Source: Neocallimastix lanati (nom. inval.)
Lineage: Eukaryota > Neocallimastigomycota > Neocallimastigomycetes > Neocallimastigales > Neocallimastigaceae
DNA length: 47,500 bases
Direction of reading: 5' to 3'
Assembly: GCA_016946835.1 (NCBI GenBank)
Contig: JACVTC010000113.1
Location: forward strand, 357,501-405,000
In this document: positions 11,808-20,539 of the stretch, piece after piece
How the letters are laid out: every line of letters starts with the position of its first letter
Position numbering within the stretch: position 1 is the first letter of the stretch
Notes under the pieces: model-generated
The model's input: the letters and a program-made list of their open reading frames with translations, nothing else
Database searches by the model: none
Told to the model about the DNA's origin: nothing
Translations under genes and position numbers: made by a program

Positions 11808-11819
11808 AGCTAGTTTAAA
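11786..11819 (-). promoter_or_regulatory. -1 programmed ribosomal frameshift signal between gag and pol
   Basis: In gag frame the minus strand reads TCT TTA AAC TAG, containing the slippery heptamer T TTA AAC (plus strand gtttaaa, 11813-11819) just before the gag stop. Slippage by -1 reads CTA GCT ATG GGG, which is the pol frame. After a 7-nt spacer the minus strand forms a 6-bp stem GGGGAG/CTCCCC (11805-11800 with 11791-11786) with an 8-nt loop, strikingly G+C-rich for this genome. U UUA AAC is an established highly slippery heptamer, and the spacer length is typical for -1 frameshifting. Confidence 0.82.
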
Positions 11820-13165
11820 GAACTAGTTTCTTCGGAGTTTTCTTCATTACTATCGCTATTACAATAGTTATTAAAATCGGGATTATAAAATTGAGAATTA
11901 TAGTAATTAAGGTTTCCATTAAAATTTTGGTTATTATTAAAATTTTGATTATTATTAAAATTTTGATTGTTAAGTGGCTGATTATAGAAATTATAATTAT
12001 TAAGAGGCTGATTATTAAAATTTTGATTATTGAATGGTCGGTTAAAGTTTTGATTATTATTATAACTTTGATTGTTAAATGGCTGATTATTAAAATTTTG
12101 GTTATTAAAATTTTGATTATTTAAATAAGTAAAGCCATTAAATTTATTATGTTTATTATTGTTCTTGTGACCATTATTTCTATTATTATTTCCGTTCCAA
12201 TTTGGATTATTTAAATTAAAATTATTATTATTATTATTATTAGAATTATTAAAATTATTACTAGGAAAGTTATTAAAATTGTTTAAATTAGGATTGAAAT
12301 TATTAAAATCGCTATTCATCTTAGAATCCATATATTTAAAATATTGGAATTTAGCATAACCTGAACAGTCGGAGATTGAATGTCCTTTCTCATGACAAAA
12401 TTTGCAAAAAGAAACTTTGTGTTTATTATTAAAATTAGAATTATTATGATTATTATTATTGTTATTATAACCACTTTGATTATTATAATTAGAGGATCTA
12501 TTATAATTGGAATTTTTATTATTATTCTGAGTTTTCAATTTTAATTCATTCTCCATTTTGTCATAAAATTCTACAGCTTCCATTGCTTCTGATAGCGTAA
12601 TTTTCTTATTTTTAATTTCCGATTTTACACTACGCCACACAGCAGGTTTACTAATTATTGCATCTAAATAGTCATAAGAAGTAATTCTTAATTTGTATTC
12701 ATCATTTAAATCATTATATAATTTCAGGTACTTCTGATTGAATTCTTTTACATCTTCTTGTTTATTAATCTTCATAGATTTTATTTCGTTAATAATATCA
12801 TCAGGATCTTTTTCTAATTTGTACGTTTTTAGCAATGCATCTCTCATTTGCTCAAGAGTAGGATAAACTAAGCGTCCGCTAGCATCCTTAGTTACTAATG
12901 CTTGGATACTTTTGGAACCTTGACCTTGAACTTTCATACGGCACCAATCATAAATATCAGTAGAATTAGTTATTTTTTGCATTCTAATCCATGTTACGAA
13001 TTGGTCGTACCAACGCTCTACATCATGTTCCTTGTCTGTAACATTAATTATGGCTTGCAAGGACATGAAGCGTTGTTGTAAGAGCATAGCCTCATTGAAA
13101 TCGGACATTTTTTTGATTTTACGTATTTCAATAAGTTTTTCCAAAATTTCTTCAATGGAAATCAA
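11810..13165 (-). CDS. Gypsy Gag polyprotein with zinc knuckle
   Basis: 451 codons. The N-terminal half (about residues 20-215, from MSDFNEAMLLQQRF through WYDQFVTWIRM and LLKTYKLEKDPDDII to AVEFYDKMENELK) resembles the retrotransposon capsid domain. A single CCHC knuckle, CKFCHEKGHSISDC, lies at about 254-267 (C-x2-C-x4-H-x4-C) and should bind the element RNA. The remaining third is Asn/Phe/Gln-rich, with imperfect NNQNFNNQPF-type repeats, and may be a disordered or self-assembling tail. The start at 13165 is the first in-frame ATG; MSDFNEAML 19 codons further in is a possible alternative. Translation ends at TAG within the frameshift signal. Confidence 0.9.
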   Translation of the reverse strand: MISIEEILEKLIEIRKIKKMSDFNEAMLLQQRFMSLQAIINVTDKEHDVERWYDQFVTWIRMQKITNSTDIYDWCRMKVQGQGSKSIQALVTKDASGRLVYPTLEQMRDALLKTYKLEKDPDDIINEIKSMKINKQEDVKEFNQKYLKLYNDLNDEYKLRITSYDYLDAIISKPAVWRSVKSEIKNKKITLSEAMEAVEFYDKMENELKLKTQNNNKNSNYNRSSNYNNQSGYNNNNNNHNNSNFNNKHKVSFCKFCHEKGHSISDCSGYAKFQYFKYMDSKMNSDFNNFNPNLNNFNNFPSNNFNNSNNNNNNNFNLNNPNWNGNNNRNNGHKNNNKHNKFNGFTYLNNQNFNNQNFNNQPFNNQSYNNNQNFNRPFNNQNFNNQPLNNYNFYNQPLNNQNFNNNQNFNNNQNFNGNLNYYNSQFYNPDFNNYCNSDSNEENSEETSSLN

Positions 13166-13186
13166 TTTAATATTTATTAAAGTTTA

Positions 13187-13260
<74 letters not shown>

Positions 13261-13966
13261 ATAATAATTCACTATAATTTAATATAGACTATTTATAGTC
13301 AGGTGATTTAATAATACTTTATGTAAATTTATTATATTTTAAGTTTAGAATAATATTTCTATTTTTAAAATTCAATATTTTCACAATTTTTTTAAAATTT
13401 ATTTAATGATAATTATTGTGGTATTGTTATTATTAGAACTAATTCCGACCAAAGTAACTATAATAGACGTATTGATTAGGGTCTTTCGCACAATAATAAT
13501 GGTTCCGTCACCTTATTCACACGATCTATGTTCCGTCACGTGCTTCAGGATCTTATTATTACTGCCTAATATACCCCTGGTGAGAATCAATACGGCTTGT
13601 CTATGCTGAGATACTTTGTTAATTAGTTACTAATAAGAAAAGTATATTTCTATTAGCAACGCCACAATAATAAAAATTTTTTTTTTTTTTTTTTTTTTTT
13701 AATAAATATAAATATATATTAAAATATATTTATATATATAATACTATTTAATCAACTCTTTTAATAAAATTATATAAATATATTATACAATATATTTATA
13801 TATAATATGATTAATTCAATTTAAAAAAAATATTTTAATAAAATTAATTTTTAAAATTAATTTTTAAATTTTTGAAATATGCGTTTTTTTTTTTTTTTTT
13901 AAGAAAATTAAAAATTATATTTTTATTATAAAATTCTTATTAAAAATTTTTTTTTTTTTTTTTTTT

Positions 13967-14009
<43 letters not shown>

Positions 14010-14050
14010 ATTATTGGAAATAATTATATTCTTCTCCTCCTCTAAGAGAA
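13166..14050 (-). other. Gypsy untranslated leader
   Basis: About 885 nt between the primer-binding site and gag. It contains several long homopolymers in element sense: A runs at 13191-13256 (66 nt), 13678-13700, 13950-13969 and 13977-14003. A G+C-richer block lies at 13412-13671. No ORF of significance lies in element orientation. Such leaders normally carry dimerisation and packaging signals, which cannot be identified here. Confidence 0.7.
13412..13671. other. 260-bp G+C-richer block with imperfect terminal inverted repeats
   Basis: The block starts attattgtggtattgttatta and ends (plus strand) taatagcaac-type sequence followed by gccacaataat. The ends match as inverted repeats: attattgtgg...ttg at the left, and the same word with one internal two-base change at the right. 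The interior is less A+T-rich than the rest of the leader. It could be a small MITE-like insertion carried by the retrotransposon or a structured RNA leader element. No convincing target duplication flanks it. Confidence 0.35.
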
Positions 14051-14065
14051 CCGATATCTCCACCA
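14051..14065 (-). promoter_or_regulatory. Primer-binding site of the gypsy element
   Basis: Three nt inside the 5' LTR the minus strand reads TGGTGGAGATATCGG. Its complement, ccgatatctccacca, ends in CCA and looks like a tRNA acceptor 3' end (TATCTCC, A73, CCA). The primer tRNA would begin GGAGATA; I could not name it. Confidence 0.7.
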
Positions 14066-14068
14066 AAA

Positions 14069-14780
14069 TGATAAAGTACGCCTTTGGTTCAAGTTCTCTT
14101 GTTGGGAGAAGTTTTATAAAATTGTTATTTAATTATAAAATTTTATTTATTTATTATTTAAAAGTAATTATAAAACTTATTTGTTACATTTATTTAATTA
14201 TTCATTGTAAATATAAAAGTAATTATATAATATAAATTAAGTATTGTATGAAGTAAATTGGCATAAAATATTGCAAAGAATTAACATAAAGAAAAAGTAT
14301 TCTTTTTATAATTTTCTTTAACTATAAACTATTTTAAAAATAATAAAAATTAATTATTTAGTATTTAAAGTATTTAAGATAAAAGTATAAAATAAAATAT
14401 AAAATATTCATAAAATATTAATAAAAATATAAATTTATTATAATTAATAAAATATTAATATAAAATAATAATTATTAAAATAATTAAAAATATAATAAAA
14501 TAAAATATTAAATATAAAAATAATAAAAATAATAAAAAGAAATTTATAAATTATTTCAATTTTAACATAACATAAAATTTATTACATAAATTTTATGTTT
14601 ACATTAATTTTTATGTTCTTTCATAAAATTATGTTTTTACATAATTTTAATTTTTTCACGTTATTTTTGATCACGTTGACTTTATATCACGAATTGCAAA
14701 TGATTTATTAATTTATTTTTATGTAATTATTAATAAAATAATTTATTAATAATTAAAGTTTTTATTTGCGTTTTATATCA
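14069..14780 (-). repeat. 5' LTR of the gypsy element
   Basis: 712 bp, apparently identical to the LTR at 7747-8458, with the same TGATA...TATCA ends. Followed on the plus strand by TCTT, matching the 4 bases before 7747. Confidence 0.95.
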
Positions 14781-14903
14781 TCTTTCTTAACTAGTAAATT
14801 AGTAAATATTTTCACTACCAATGAAAATGTTTTAAAAAAACTAAATAAATTATTTAATCGAAAATTTTATATTCAAATAATTAATTATCAAAACTTTACA
14901 AAA

Positions 14904-14905
14904 CT

Positions 14906-14968
<63 letters not shown>
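14904..14968. repeat. (TTTA)n microsatellite
   Basis: About 16 units of tttatt/ttta directly between the gypsy element and the gene at 15150-15857. Confidence 0.85.
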
Positions 14969-14970
<2 letters not shown>

Positions 14971-15149
14971 TTATAAATTTTTAAATAATAATATTTATTT
15001 TATTATTTAATTTTTATTTCATATTAAAACTAAAAAAATACAGTACACTTTTTTTAATATTTACACACACATAATATATATATTATTTATATTATGTATA
15101 TTATTAAATATTTATAGCTAATTTTTGAGTTTTTATTTATTGAATCTTA

Positions 15150-15857
15150 TTAAAATTTATTTTTTGTTTTTATTATTCTTACCTTTTTTTTAATAACATG
15201 GATAATAAGAAAAATAATTAAAAAGGCAAAGAATATTCCGATTAATAAAAGAAGACCGTAAAATAAATAAATATATATACCCACTGCTTTATCATCATTA
15301 TCACTAAGTTTATTACTACAATATCCGTTATCACAATAACCATAAAAGCATTCATTATCTTTTATACAATGTTCATTTTCCACTTTACCACATTCTATTT
15401 TATTTTGCTTATTATTTAAGCTACAAAATGATATAACAGTTGATTCGTTTGTAATACATGTACCATTATTACAGCTATTACTGTAGCATTGTGAGTTATT
15501 ATTACAAATAAAGGTAGAACAAGGGTTATCATTATTTTTAATATTTTTACAAATATCAACTGTTAATTGTCCTTCGGGGATATTGTCATTATTATTGCTT
15601 GTATTATTATTATAAGTACTTGGGACACCATATATAATTGGATCATCTTCCTTTATACATTCATTATTTCTGCAATAAAAAATGTAATCGCAAATAGAAT
15701 TTTTACATCCAATGGAACTATCTGGACAGTCTTTATCATTTTTACAACTGTCCATTGAAATTGATAATACTTCATCTTTACTATATATTTTACAATTTAT
15801 AGTAGTAATAATAATTGAAAAAAAGTAAAATAATAAAGATATATATTTTTTTTGCAT
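15150..15857 (-). CDS. Cys-rich secreted-type single-pass membrane protein, unknown function
   Basis: 235 codons. The N-terminus (MQKKYISLLFYFFSIIITTINC) is a clear signal peptide. An ectodomain of about 170 residues has some two dozen cysteines in three blocks: CKNDKDCPDSSIGCKNSIC with CRNNEC; CKNIKNNDNPCSTFICNNNS with CYSNSCNNGTC; and CSLNNK...CGKVENEHC with CFYGYCDNGYC. Their short C-x(3-7)-C spacing resembles EGF or chitin-binding-like disulphide knots, but no named family fits. Many Asn residues form N-x-S/T sites. A transmembrane helix (about 194-218, IYLFYGLLLLIGIFFAFLII) precedes a basic tail (KKKVRIIKTKNK), giving type I topology. Probably a cell-surface protein. No introns are evident and the ORF is clean, so it is likely real. 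Confidence 0.75.
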   Translation of the reverse strand: MQKKYISLLFYFFSIIITTINCKIYSKDEVLSISMDSCKNDKDCPDSSIGCKNSICDYIFYCRNNECIKEDDPIIYGVPSTYNNNTSNNNDNIPEGQLTVDICKNIKNNDNPCSTFICNNNSQCYSNSCNNGTCITNESTVISFCSLNNKQNKIECGKVENEHCIKDNECFYGYCDNGYCSNKLSDNDDKAVGIYIYLFYGLLLLIGIFFAFLIIFLIIHVIKKKVRIIKTKNKF

Positions 15858-15975
15858 AATACTCTAAATATAATATTAATATTTATTTATCTAATTAGTC
15901 AGTTAATATTTATTTATTTAGTTAATTATTTTTACTTAGTTAATTAATTTTATTTAGTTAATTACTACTTATTTT

Positions 15976-15992
15976 TTTGTTTGTTTGTTTGT

Positions 15993-16091
<99 letters not shown>

Positions 16092-16093
16092 TA
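15976..16093. repeat. (TTTG)n then (TTTA)n microsatellite
   Basis: A few tttg units grade into about 25 ttta units, just upstream (in gene sense) of the gene at 15150-15857. Confidence 0.9.
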
Positions 16094-16128
16094 TCTATTA
16101 AAATTATTTTAAAAATATTTCTTCCTAC

Positions 16129-16165
<37 letters not shown>

Positions 16166-16259
16166 TTTTAATTTTTTCTTTATTTATTATTATTAAATTT
16201 GTTCTAATGTAATATTATATTGAAATATATTAAAAATTTATAATATTAATAAGTTATAA

Positions 16260-16640
16260 TATAAATCTTTAATATATTTCAATCAATAGAACCAAAAAAA
16301 AAAAAATAGAAATAAAATAATATATTTCAATCAATAGAACCAAAAAAAAAAAAATAGAAATAAAATAAGTACAAAAAATAAATTTGAATTAATATTTTTT
16401 AATTTCCATTTAATCAGTTGATTTTCGAATAGAAAAAAAAAAATAGAAATAAAAATAAGTACAAAAAATAAATTTGAATTAATATTTTTTGATTTCCATT
16501 TATAGGAGTTGATTTTCGAATAGAAAAAAAAAAAAAAAATAAAAAATAAATAATAATAAGAAGAAATAAATACAAAAACCAAATTTGAATTAATATTTTT
16601 TTATTTCCGTTTATACAGTTGATATTCGAATGGAAATTCT
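16260..16640. repeat. Tandem repeat array, interrupted by the segment to its right
   Basis: Two ~60-bp copies with aatcaatagaaccaaaaa (16280, 16330), then three ~70-110-bp units each carrying aaatttgaattaatatttttt, a tttcc-type word, cagttgatttt(c)gaatag and an A run (about 16380, 16470, 16583). A fourth unit, with aaatttgaattaatattttt and gagttgattttagaatag, appears at 17135-17195. The G+C-richer segment 16655-17095 was therefore inserted into this array. Confidence 0.75.
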
Positions 16641-16654
16641 TTTTTTTTTTATAT

Positions 16655-17078
16655 TCCCTTATTTAATCCCTCATGTAGGTGTGTGTAATGCCGGCCATAC
16701 CATTTCGGCACCAGTGCTATCACTTCCCTAAAACAAGGCTAATAAAACAGAGTTTGCCAATTATTGGAGAATGAACAACGATTACAACCCCAAAGATCTT
16801 GCATTTTTAGTAACTGTGGTATTGCATTTAATACGCATTTCTAATATATGCTTGGGAACCTCAAGCTGAGGGTAAAACTTTTGACAAAACCCCACAGAGT
16901 ATAACCGACCAGAGCCCAGTATAATACTTACCTGCTATCACTTTAATTCTAACCCTACATGCAAAACCCTGAGGTGAAAATCACATAGAATTTAGACAAC
17001 AGTGAGGGTAACGGAAATTTATGCTCTAAGATTGAACGGCCTTAACAGCCAGGATAGAACCTTGAACGACAAAATAGT

Positions 17079-17095
<17 letters not shown>
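16655..17095 (+). mobile_element. Candidate LINE (L1-type) 3' untranslated tail inserted in a repeat array
   Basis: About 430 bp with strikingly higher G+C than its surroundings and no long ORF, ending in an A run (17079-17095) followed by (TA)n. It has a G+C-rich hairpin-like start (aggtgtgtgtaatgccggcc ... tttcggcaccag) and caaaaccccacagagt...accgaccagag. In my memory this order (AGGTGT, GCCGGC, TTCGGC, ACCCC-CAGAG, GAC-AGA) recalls the 3' UTR of L1-clade elements in lower eukaryotes; I could not check this. Unrelated structured RNA is an alternative. The minus strand contains a perfect 5' splice-site word, CAGGTAAGTAT, near 16930. Confidence 0.4.
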
Positions 17096-17128
<33 letters not shown>

Positions 17129-18273
17129 AAGTAACTAAATTTGAATTAATATTTTTAATTTTCGTTTATTGAGTTGATTTTAGAATAGAAAATACATATA
17201 TTATTATTATTATTATTTATAATTAAATGTATTAAAAATTTATATTATTATATATTATTTATTGATATATAAAATGAAATATTCAAACCTTTAATTAATA
17301 TAAAATTAGTTTTTATTATTTAAACATAAATTAATGTCATAAATCAAATTTAAATTTAATGATTTTATAATATTTTTCATATGTGGCTTGATTTCTATAT
17401 ATTAATTATATTTATAATTAATAAATATTTTTATTAACATAAATCAATGTTTTTAATTCTATTCTTTTTATTTTAATATTTATATTTATCTTTATATAGT
17501 TATTAATTATTTCCTTATAAATAATAATTATTAATATTTAAAATACTTTAACATAAAAAATTCATTTAATAGTTTAATTTTAATCACAAGAACAACTAAT
17601 TAAATAGTTAATTATATCTAGATAATATAAAAAATAAAACATTTTCTCTGAAATAAGAGTAATGTAGTAAGTTAGTTTAAGAAATTGAGTGTGTAAGAAA
17701 GTTGTTAGAAAGTTTTTAAGTATATGTAATCTTAATGATAAAAATAAATAAATAAATAAATAATACTTTAATAAATCTAATAAATAAATCCTAGCAATAC
17801 TTTTGAGTTGTATATTAAAATATTTATGATTTATGATTTATGAATTTAATCTTATAACATATATGAGGACTGATGTTTTTATAAAAAATAATGTTAAAAA
17901 ATAAAATATTTTATCAGAATGAATTTATATATAAATATTAATTGCGATTTATAAAAAAAATAATAAATAAATAAATAGAATTCAATTTCTACTTTTAAAG
18001 CTTTATTTAATTAACATGTTAATATATTATAATGTAAAGTATCAATAGATGATAAATGGTTTTATATATATTTTTATATATGTTATAAAGAATATATGAT
18101 ATTTATTTATATGATATCAGATTAAAAGGAAAAGTGGATTTTAATTATTTAAAAAATGTATATATAAAAAGTGATAAAATACAGCTATTTATTTTATCTT
18201 TAAAACTAAAAAAATATAATTTATTAAATAATTAAAAAATATTATTTAAATATATATGGATAAATATAAAACT
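17096..18273. other. A+T-rich intergenic DNA with one LTR-like relic
   Basis: Contains a (TA)n tract (17097-17125), the fourth array unit (17135-17195) and an LTR-like piece at 17263-17390 (tgatatataaaatgaaat ... aacctttaatta ... atatgtggcttg) resembling 7403-7500. The remainder shows no coding potential. Confidence 0.5.
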
Positions 18274-18340
18274 AATTCTCTTTAAAAATTAAATTTTTTT
18301 TTAATTTTTTTTATTTTAAATTTAAATTTTAAAGAGAATT
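18274..18340. repeat. Inverted repeat, 23-nt arms
   Basis: Arms 18274-18296 (aattctctttaaaaattaaattt) and 18318-18340 pair with one mismatch across a 21-nt loop. It directly abuts the (AATAT)n tract. Confidence 0.8.
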
Positions 18341-18535
18341 AATATAATATAATATAATATAATATAATATAATATAATATAATATAATATAATATAATAT
18401 AATATAATATAATATAATATAATATAATATAATATAATATAATATAATATAATATAATATAATATAATATAATATAATATAATATAATATAATATAATAT
18501 AATATAATATAATATAATATAATATAATATAATAT
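18341..18535. repeat. (AATAT)n satellite, 39 perfect units
   Basis: 195 bp of uninterrupted aatat pentamers. The purity suggests recent expansion. Confidence 0.97.
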
Positions 18536-18834
18536 ACTAAATTTAAAATTAAAAATGAAATTAGAAAAATAAAATGTAAATGAAATTAAAGAGATTAAAT
18601 AAAATTATATTAAAAAAGTAAAATAAAATAAAATAAAATAAAAAGTTTATATAAAATAAAATAAAAGACGTTATTACATAATTTCTTAACTTCCGGAAGG
18701 GTTGATTGCGTAATATAAAATAATATATATATATTCAAAATAATATAAAAATTAAAAAAAAAAAATAAATTTTTATTATCATATATAAATATTGAAATTA
18801 ATAGAAGTAAAATTTATATATATTATATATTACT
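18536..18834. other. A+T-rich DNA, no feature seen
   Basis: A short aaaat-repeat block near 18618-18660 and a small palindromic word cttccggaag (18691-18700). No gene. Confidence 0.5.
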
Positions 18835-19055
18835 ATTAGAATGGGTACAGAAATAGGAAAATTCCCGCAGAGTACAACTTGCCAAAATACACAATATTTT
18901 TAAACTTATTTAATTTTTTACTTTTTTCAACTTATATTTTTATTTTTATTTTTAAATGTTCTTTTTTACCTACATGTATTTTTTTTTATAAGAAAATTAA
19001 TAAAATTATGGAAGTGTATTCACTTCCCTATCTAAAAAAAAAAAAAAAAAAAAAA
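18835..19055 (+). mobile_element. LINE 3' end, copy 1, with poly(A) tail
   Basis: From gggtacagaaataggaaaat through tacctacatgtattttttttt, aagaaaattaataaaattat and ggaagtgtattcacttccct to a 22-nt A run (19034-19055). The same ordered words occur at 19680-19890. Shared 3' sequence followed by poly(A) and a truncated 5' side is the signature of target-primed LINE insertions. Confidence 0.6.
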
Positions 19056-19890
19056 TTCAGAAGATTGTCCTAAGACTTTCCCCTGTTGTGGTGAAGGTAA
19101 TCAATCTTTTGAATATTGGATTTTTTGATGCAATGCTCTTGCGTCTTTTAGATAGAATTCTGTAAATTTCATCGATGATCACTATGTTTTGTTCATTAGG
19201 AAGATTAGAGCATTTAATCTTCTTTCTTTTTATAACTCTATGTCTGATTTTGAAGATTATATCAATCATTATATATACTTTGTTCCTTACTGGTGGAACT
19301 TTAGCTTTAAATGAGCTACATTTCGATAGAGGAGAACAGAGACAACTAAATGAACTACTTTTCAAAGGTTCATCTGAGACACCTGTTCCAAAAATTGTGG
19401 GCTTGGCGGGTTTTTTTAACTAGCACAATACCTATCATAAGTAGTTTATTTGAGTTATTATTTGATAGGTATTGCAATATACCAAACTTAACCAAGAAAG
19501 TCGACGTTGAACTGATAAGGCATAATAACAATACAGGATTATCATCTATTTCTACGAAGGGTGAATCTCGCCTAGTTCAATAAATGATGAATCCCCGGGG
19601 AGAGTTTAGTAGACACCACACTCTCTATTTTAAAGATGTTACCCCTATGTTTTATTATTTTTTTTTATTTGTTAGGAAGGGAGAATTCAATCATAGTAGA
19701 ATTTGCCGAAATACATAGTATTTTTGAGCCTTTTTATTTTTTATTTTTAATTTTTTTACTTTTATTTTTATTTTTATTTTTAATTTCAAATGTACTTTTT
19801 TTACCTACATGTATTTTTTTTTATAAGAAAATTAATAAAATTATGGAAGTGTATTCTCTTCTCTGTCTAGAAAAAAAAAGAAAAAAAAAA
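19056..19890 (+). mobile_element. LINE 3' end, copy 2, with degenerate ORF2 C-terminus and poly(A)
   Basis: Starts exactly at the end of the poly(A) of copy 1, so it either inserted there or forms a tandem with it. The first ~250 bp encode a decayed ORF2 tail: EDCPKTFPCCGEGNQSFEYWIF-stop-C, which fits the Cys/His finger at the end of LINE ORF2 (H replaced by Y), then after a frame change IDDHYVLFIRKIRAFNLL. The 3' UTR with aatccccggggagagtttag follows, then the words shared with copy 1, then the A-rich tail at 19871-19890. Stops and frameshifts show it is dead. Confidence 0.6.
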
Positions 19891-19979
19891 TATATATATA
19901 TATATATTATAAAAAATTAATTGAAATTTTGTAATTAAATAGTAAAATACAATAATTAATTAGTATAACAAATCTCTTT

Positions 19980-20125
19980 AATAATATATTCCGTCCCTCA
20001 CGAGGACGTATATTCATCAATATTTTCTGGTGGGGCTATTCGTGAGGTGTCTACTTCAACACTTAATGTACCGAGGGAAGTTCCCAATGATAGGATTGTC
20101 ATCGGTCCTGGAGGGTTTTAAAGCA
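19980..20125. other. G+C-richer relic, possibly LINE 3' or coding remnant
   Basis: A patch from attccgtccctcacgaggac to ggtcctggagggttt. The plus strand carries gaggtgtctac, a word I associate with L1-type tails. The minus strand has an open stretch reading PPGPMTILSLGTSLGTLSVE, then VDTSRIAPPENIDEYTSS and a stop. Origin undecided. Confidence 0.3.
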
Positions 20126-20518
20126 TTGCAAATTAGATACTTAGATGACAAGAACAGTATACACAATGATAATGTTTATTAGAAAATTAATTTGGGAGTT
20201 TTAAAGATTTATTTAAATAGTTATTTATATATTTTTTCATTATGTTTATTATGAGGATTATATGATAACTATCAGTACTTGATTTTATATGTTTAATTTT
20301 CTTTTTTTTTTTTTTTCCTAAGTTTTAAATTTTTTTTTTTTTGGAATTTCAAATATTAGAAATTAATTTCTAATTAATCTTTATATATATAATATATACT
20401 TATATATACTTTTTAAATATTTATATAAATATATATATATTTTATATATATTTTATACATTCTATTTCTTATCTTTTATACTTTTTATACTATATATATT
20501 ATACTATTATTATTTTAG

Positions 20519-20539
20519 TTACTGAAATGACTGGGCCAG
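20519..20539 (+). other. 21-nt exon-like segment flanked by consensus splice sites
   Basis: ttactgaaatgactgggccag is preceded by a T-rich tract ending attattattttag (3' splice site) and followed by gtaagtatttttt (perfect 5' splice site). A 66-bp intron-like stretch runs to ttttattttag at 20605. One frame reads TEMTGP. It may be a fragment of an intron-containing gene captured here, but no neighbouring exons are recognised. Confidence 0.25.

Larger units (their letters stand above)
7747..14780 (-). mobile_element. Ty3/gypsy-type LTR retrotransposon, recently inserted, internally deleted pol
   Basis: Complete 7034-bp insertion: LTR, PBS, gag, frameshift site, pol, polypurine tract, LTR, all on the minus strand. 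Both LTRs are 712 bp, run TGATA...TATCA, and look identical by eye. A 4-bp direct repeat TCTT flanks the element (7743-7746 and 14781-14784), the expected target site duplication. Identical LTRs indicate a very recent insertion. The gypsy assignment comes from the order protease, RT thumb, RNase H and integrase C-terminal tail, with YYRK and TDHKPL boxes. Pol lacks its catalytic cores, so this copy must be mobilised in trans. It sits about 370 bp downstream of the stop codon of the gene at 15150-15857. Confidence 0.93.

Noticed and set aside
16331-16582. 83-codon Phe/Lys-rich ORF as a membrane protein
   Set aside because: It is a translation of the tandem repeat array; the repeating segments mirror the DNA repeat units.
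16655-17095. 5S rRNA or U1 snRNA gene
   Set aside because: ggccatacca and atacttacctg recall the 5' ends of 5S and U1, but the conserved internal regions that should follow are absent; the atacttacctg word is simply the complement of a 5' splice site.
19608-20060. Inverted pair agtagacacc / ggtgtctact as ends of one element
   Set aside because: Only about 10 nt match and flanks do not extend it; likely chance or a word common to LINE tails.
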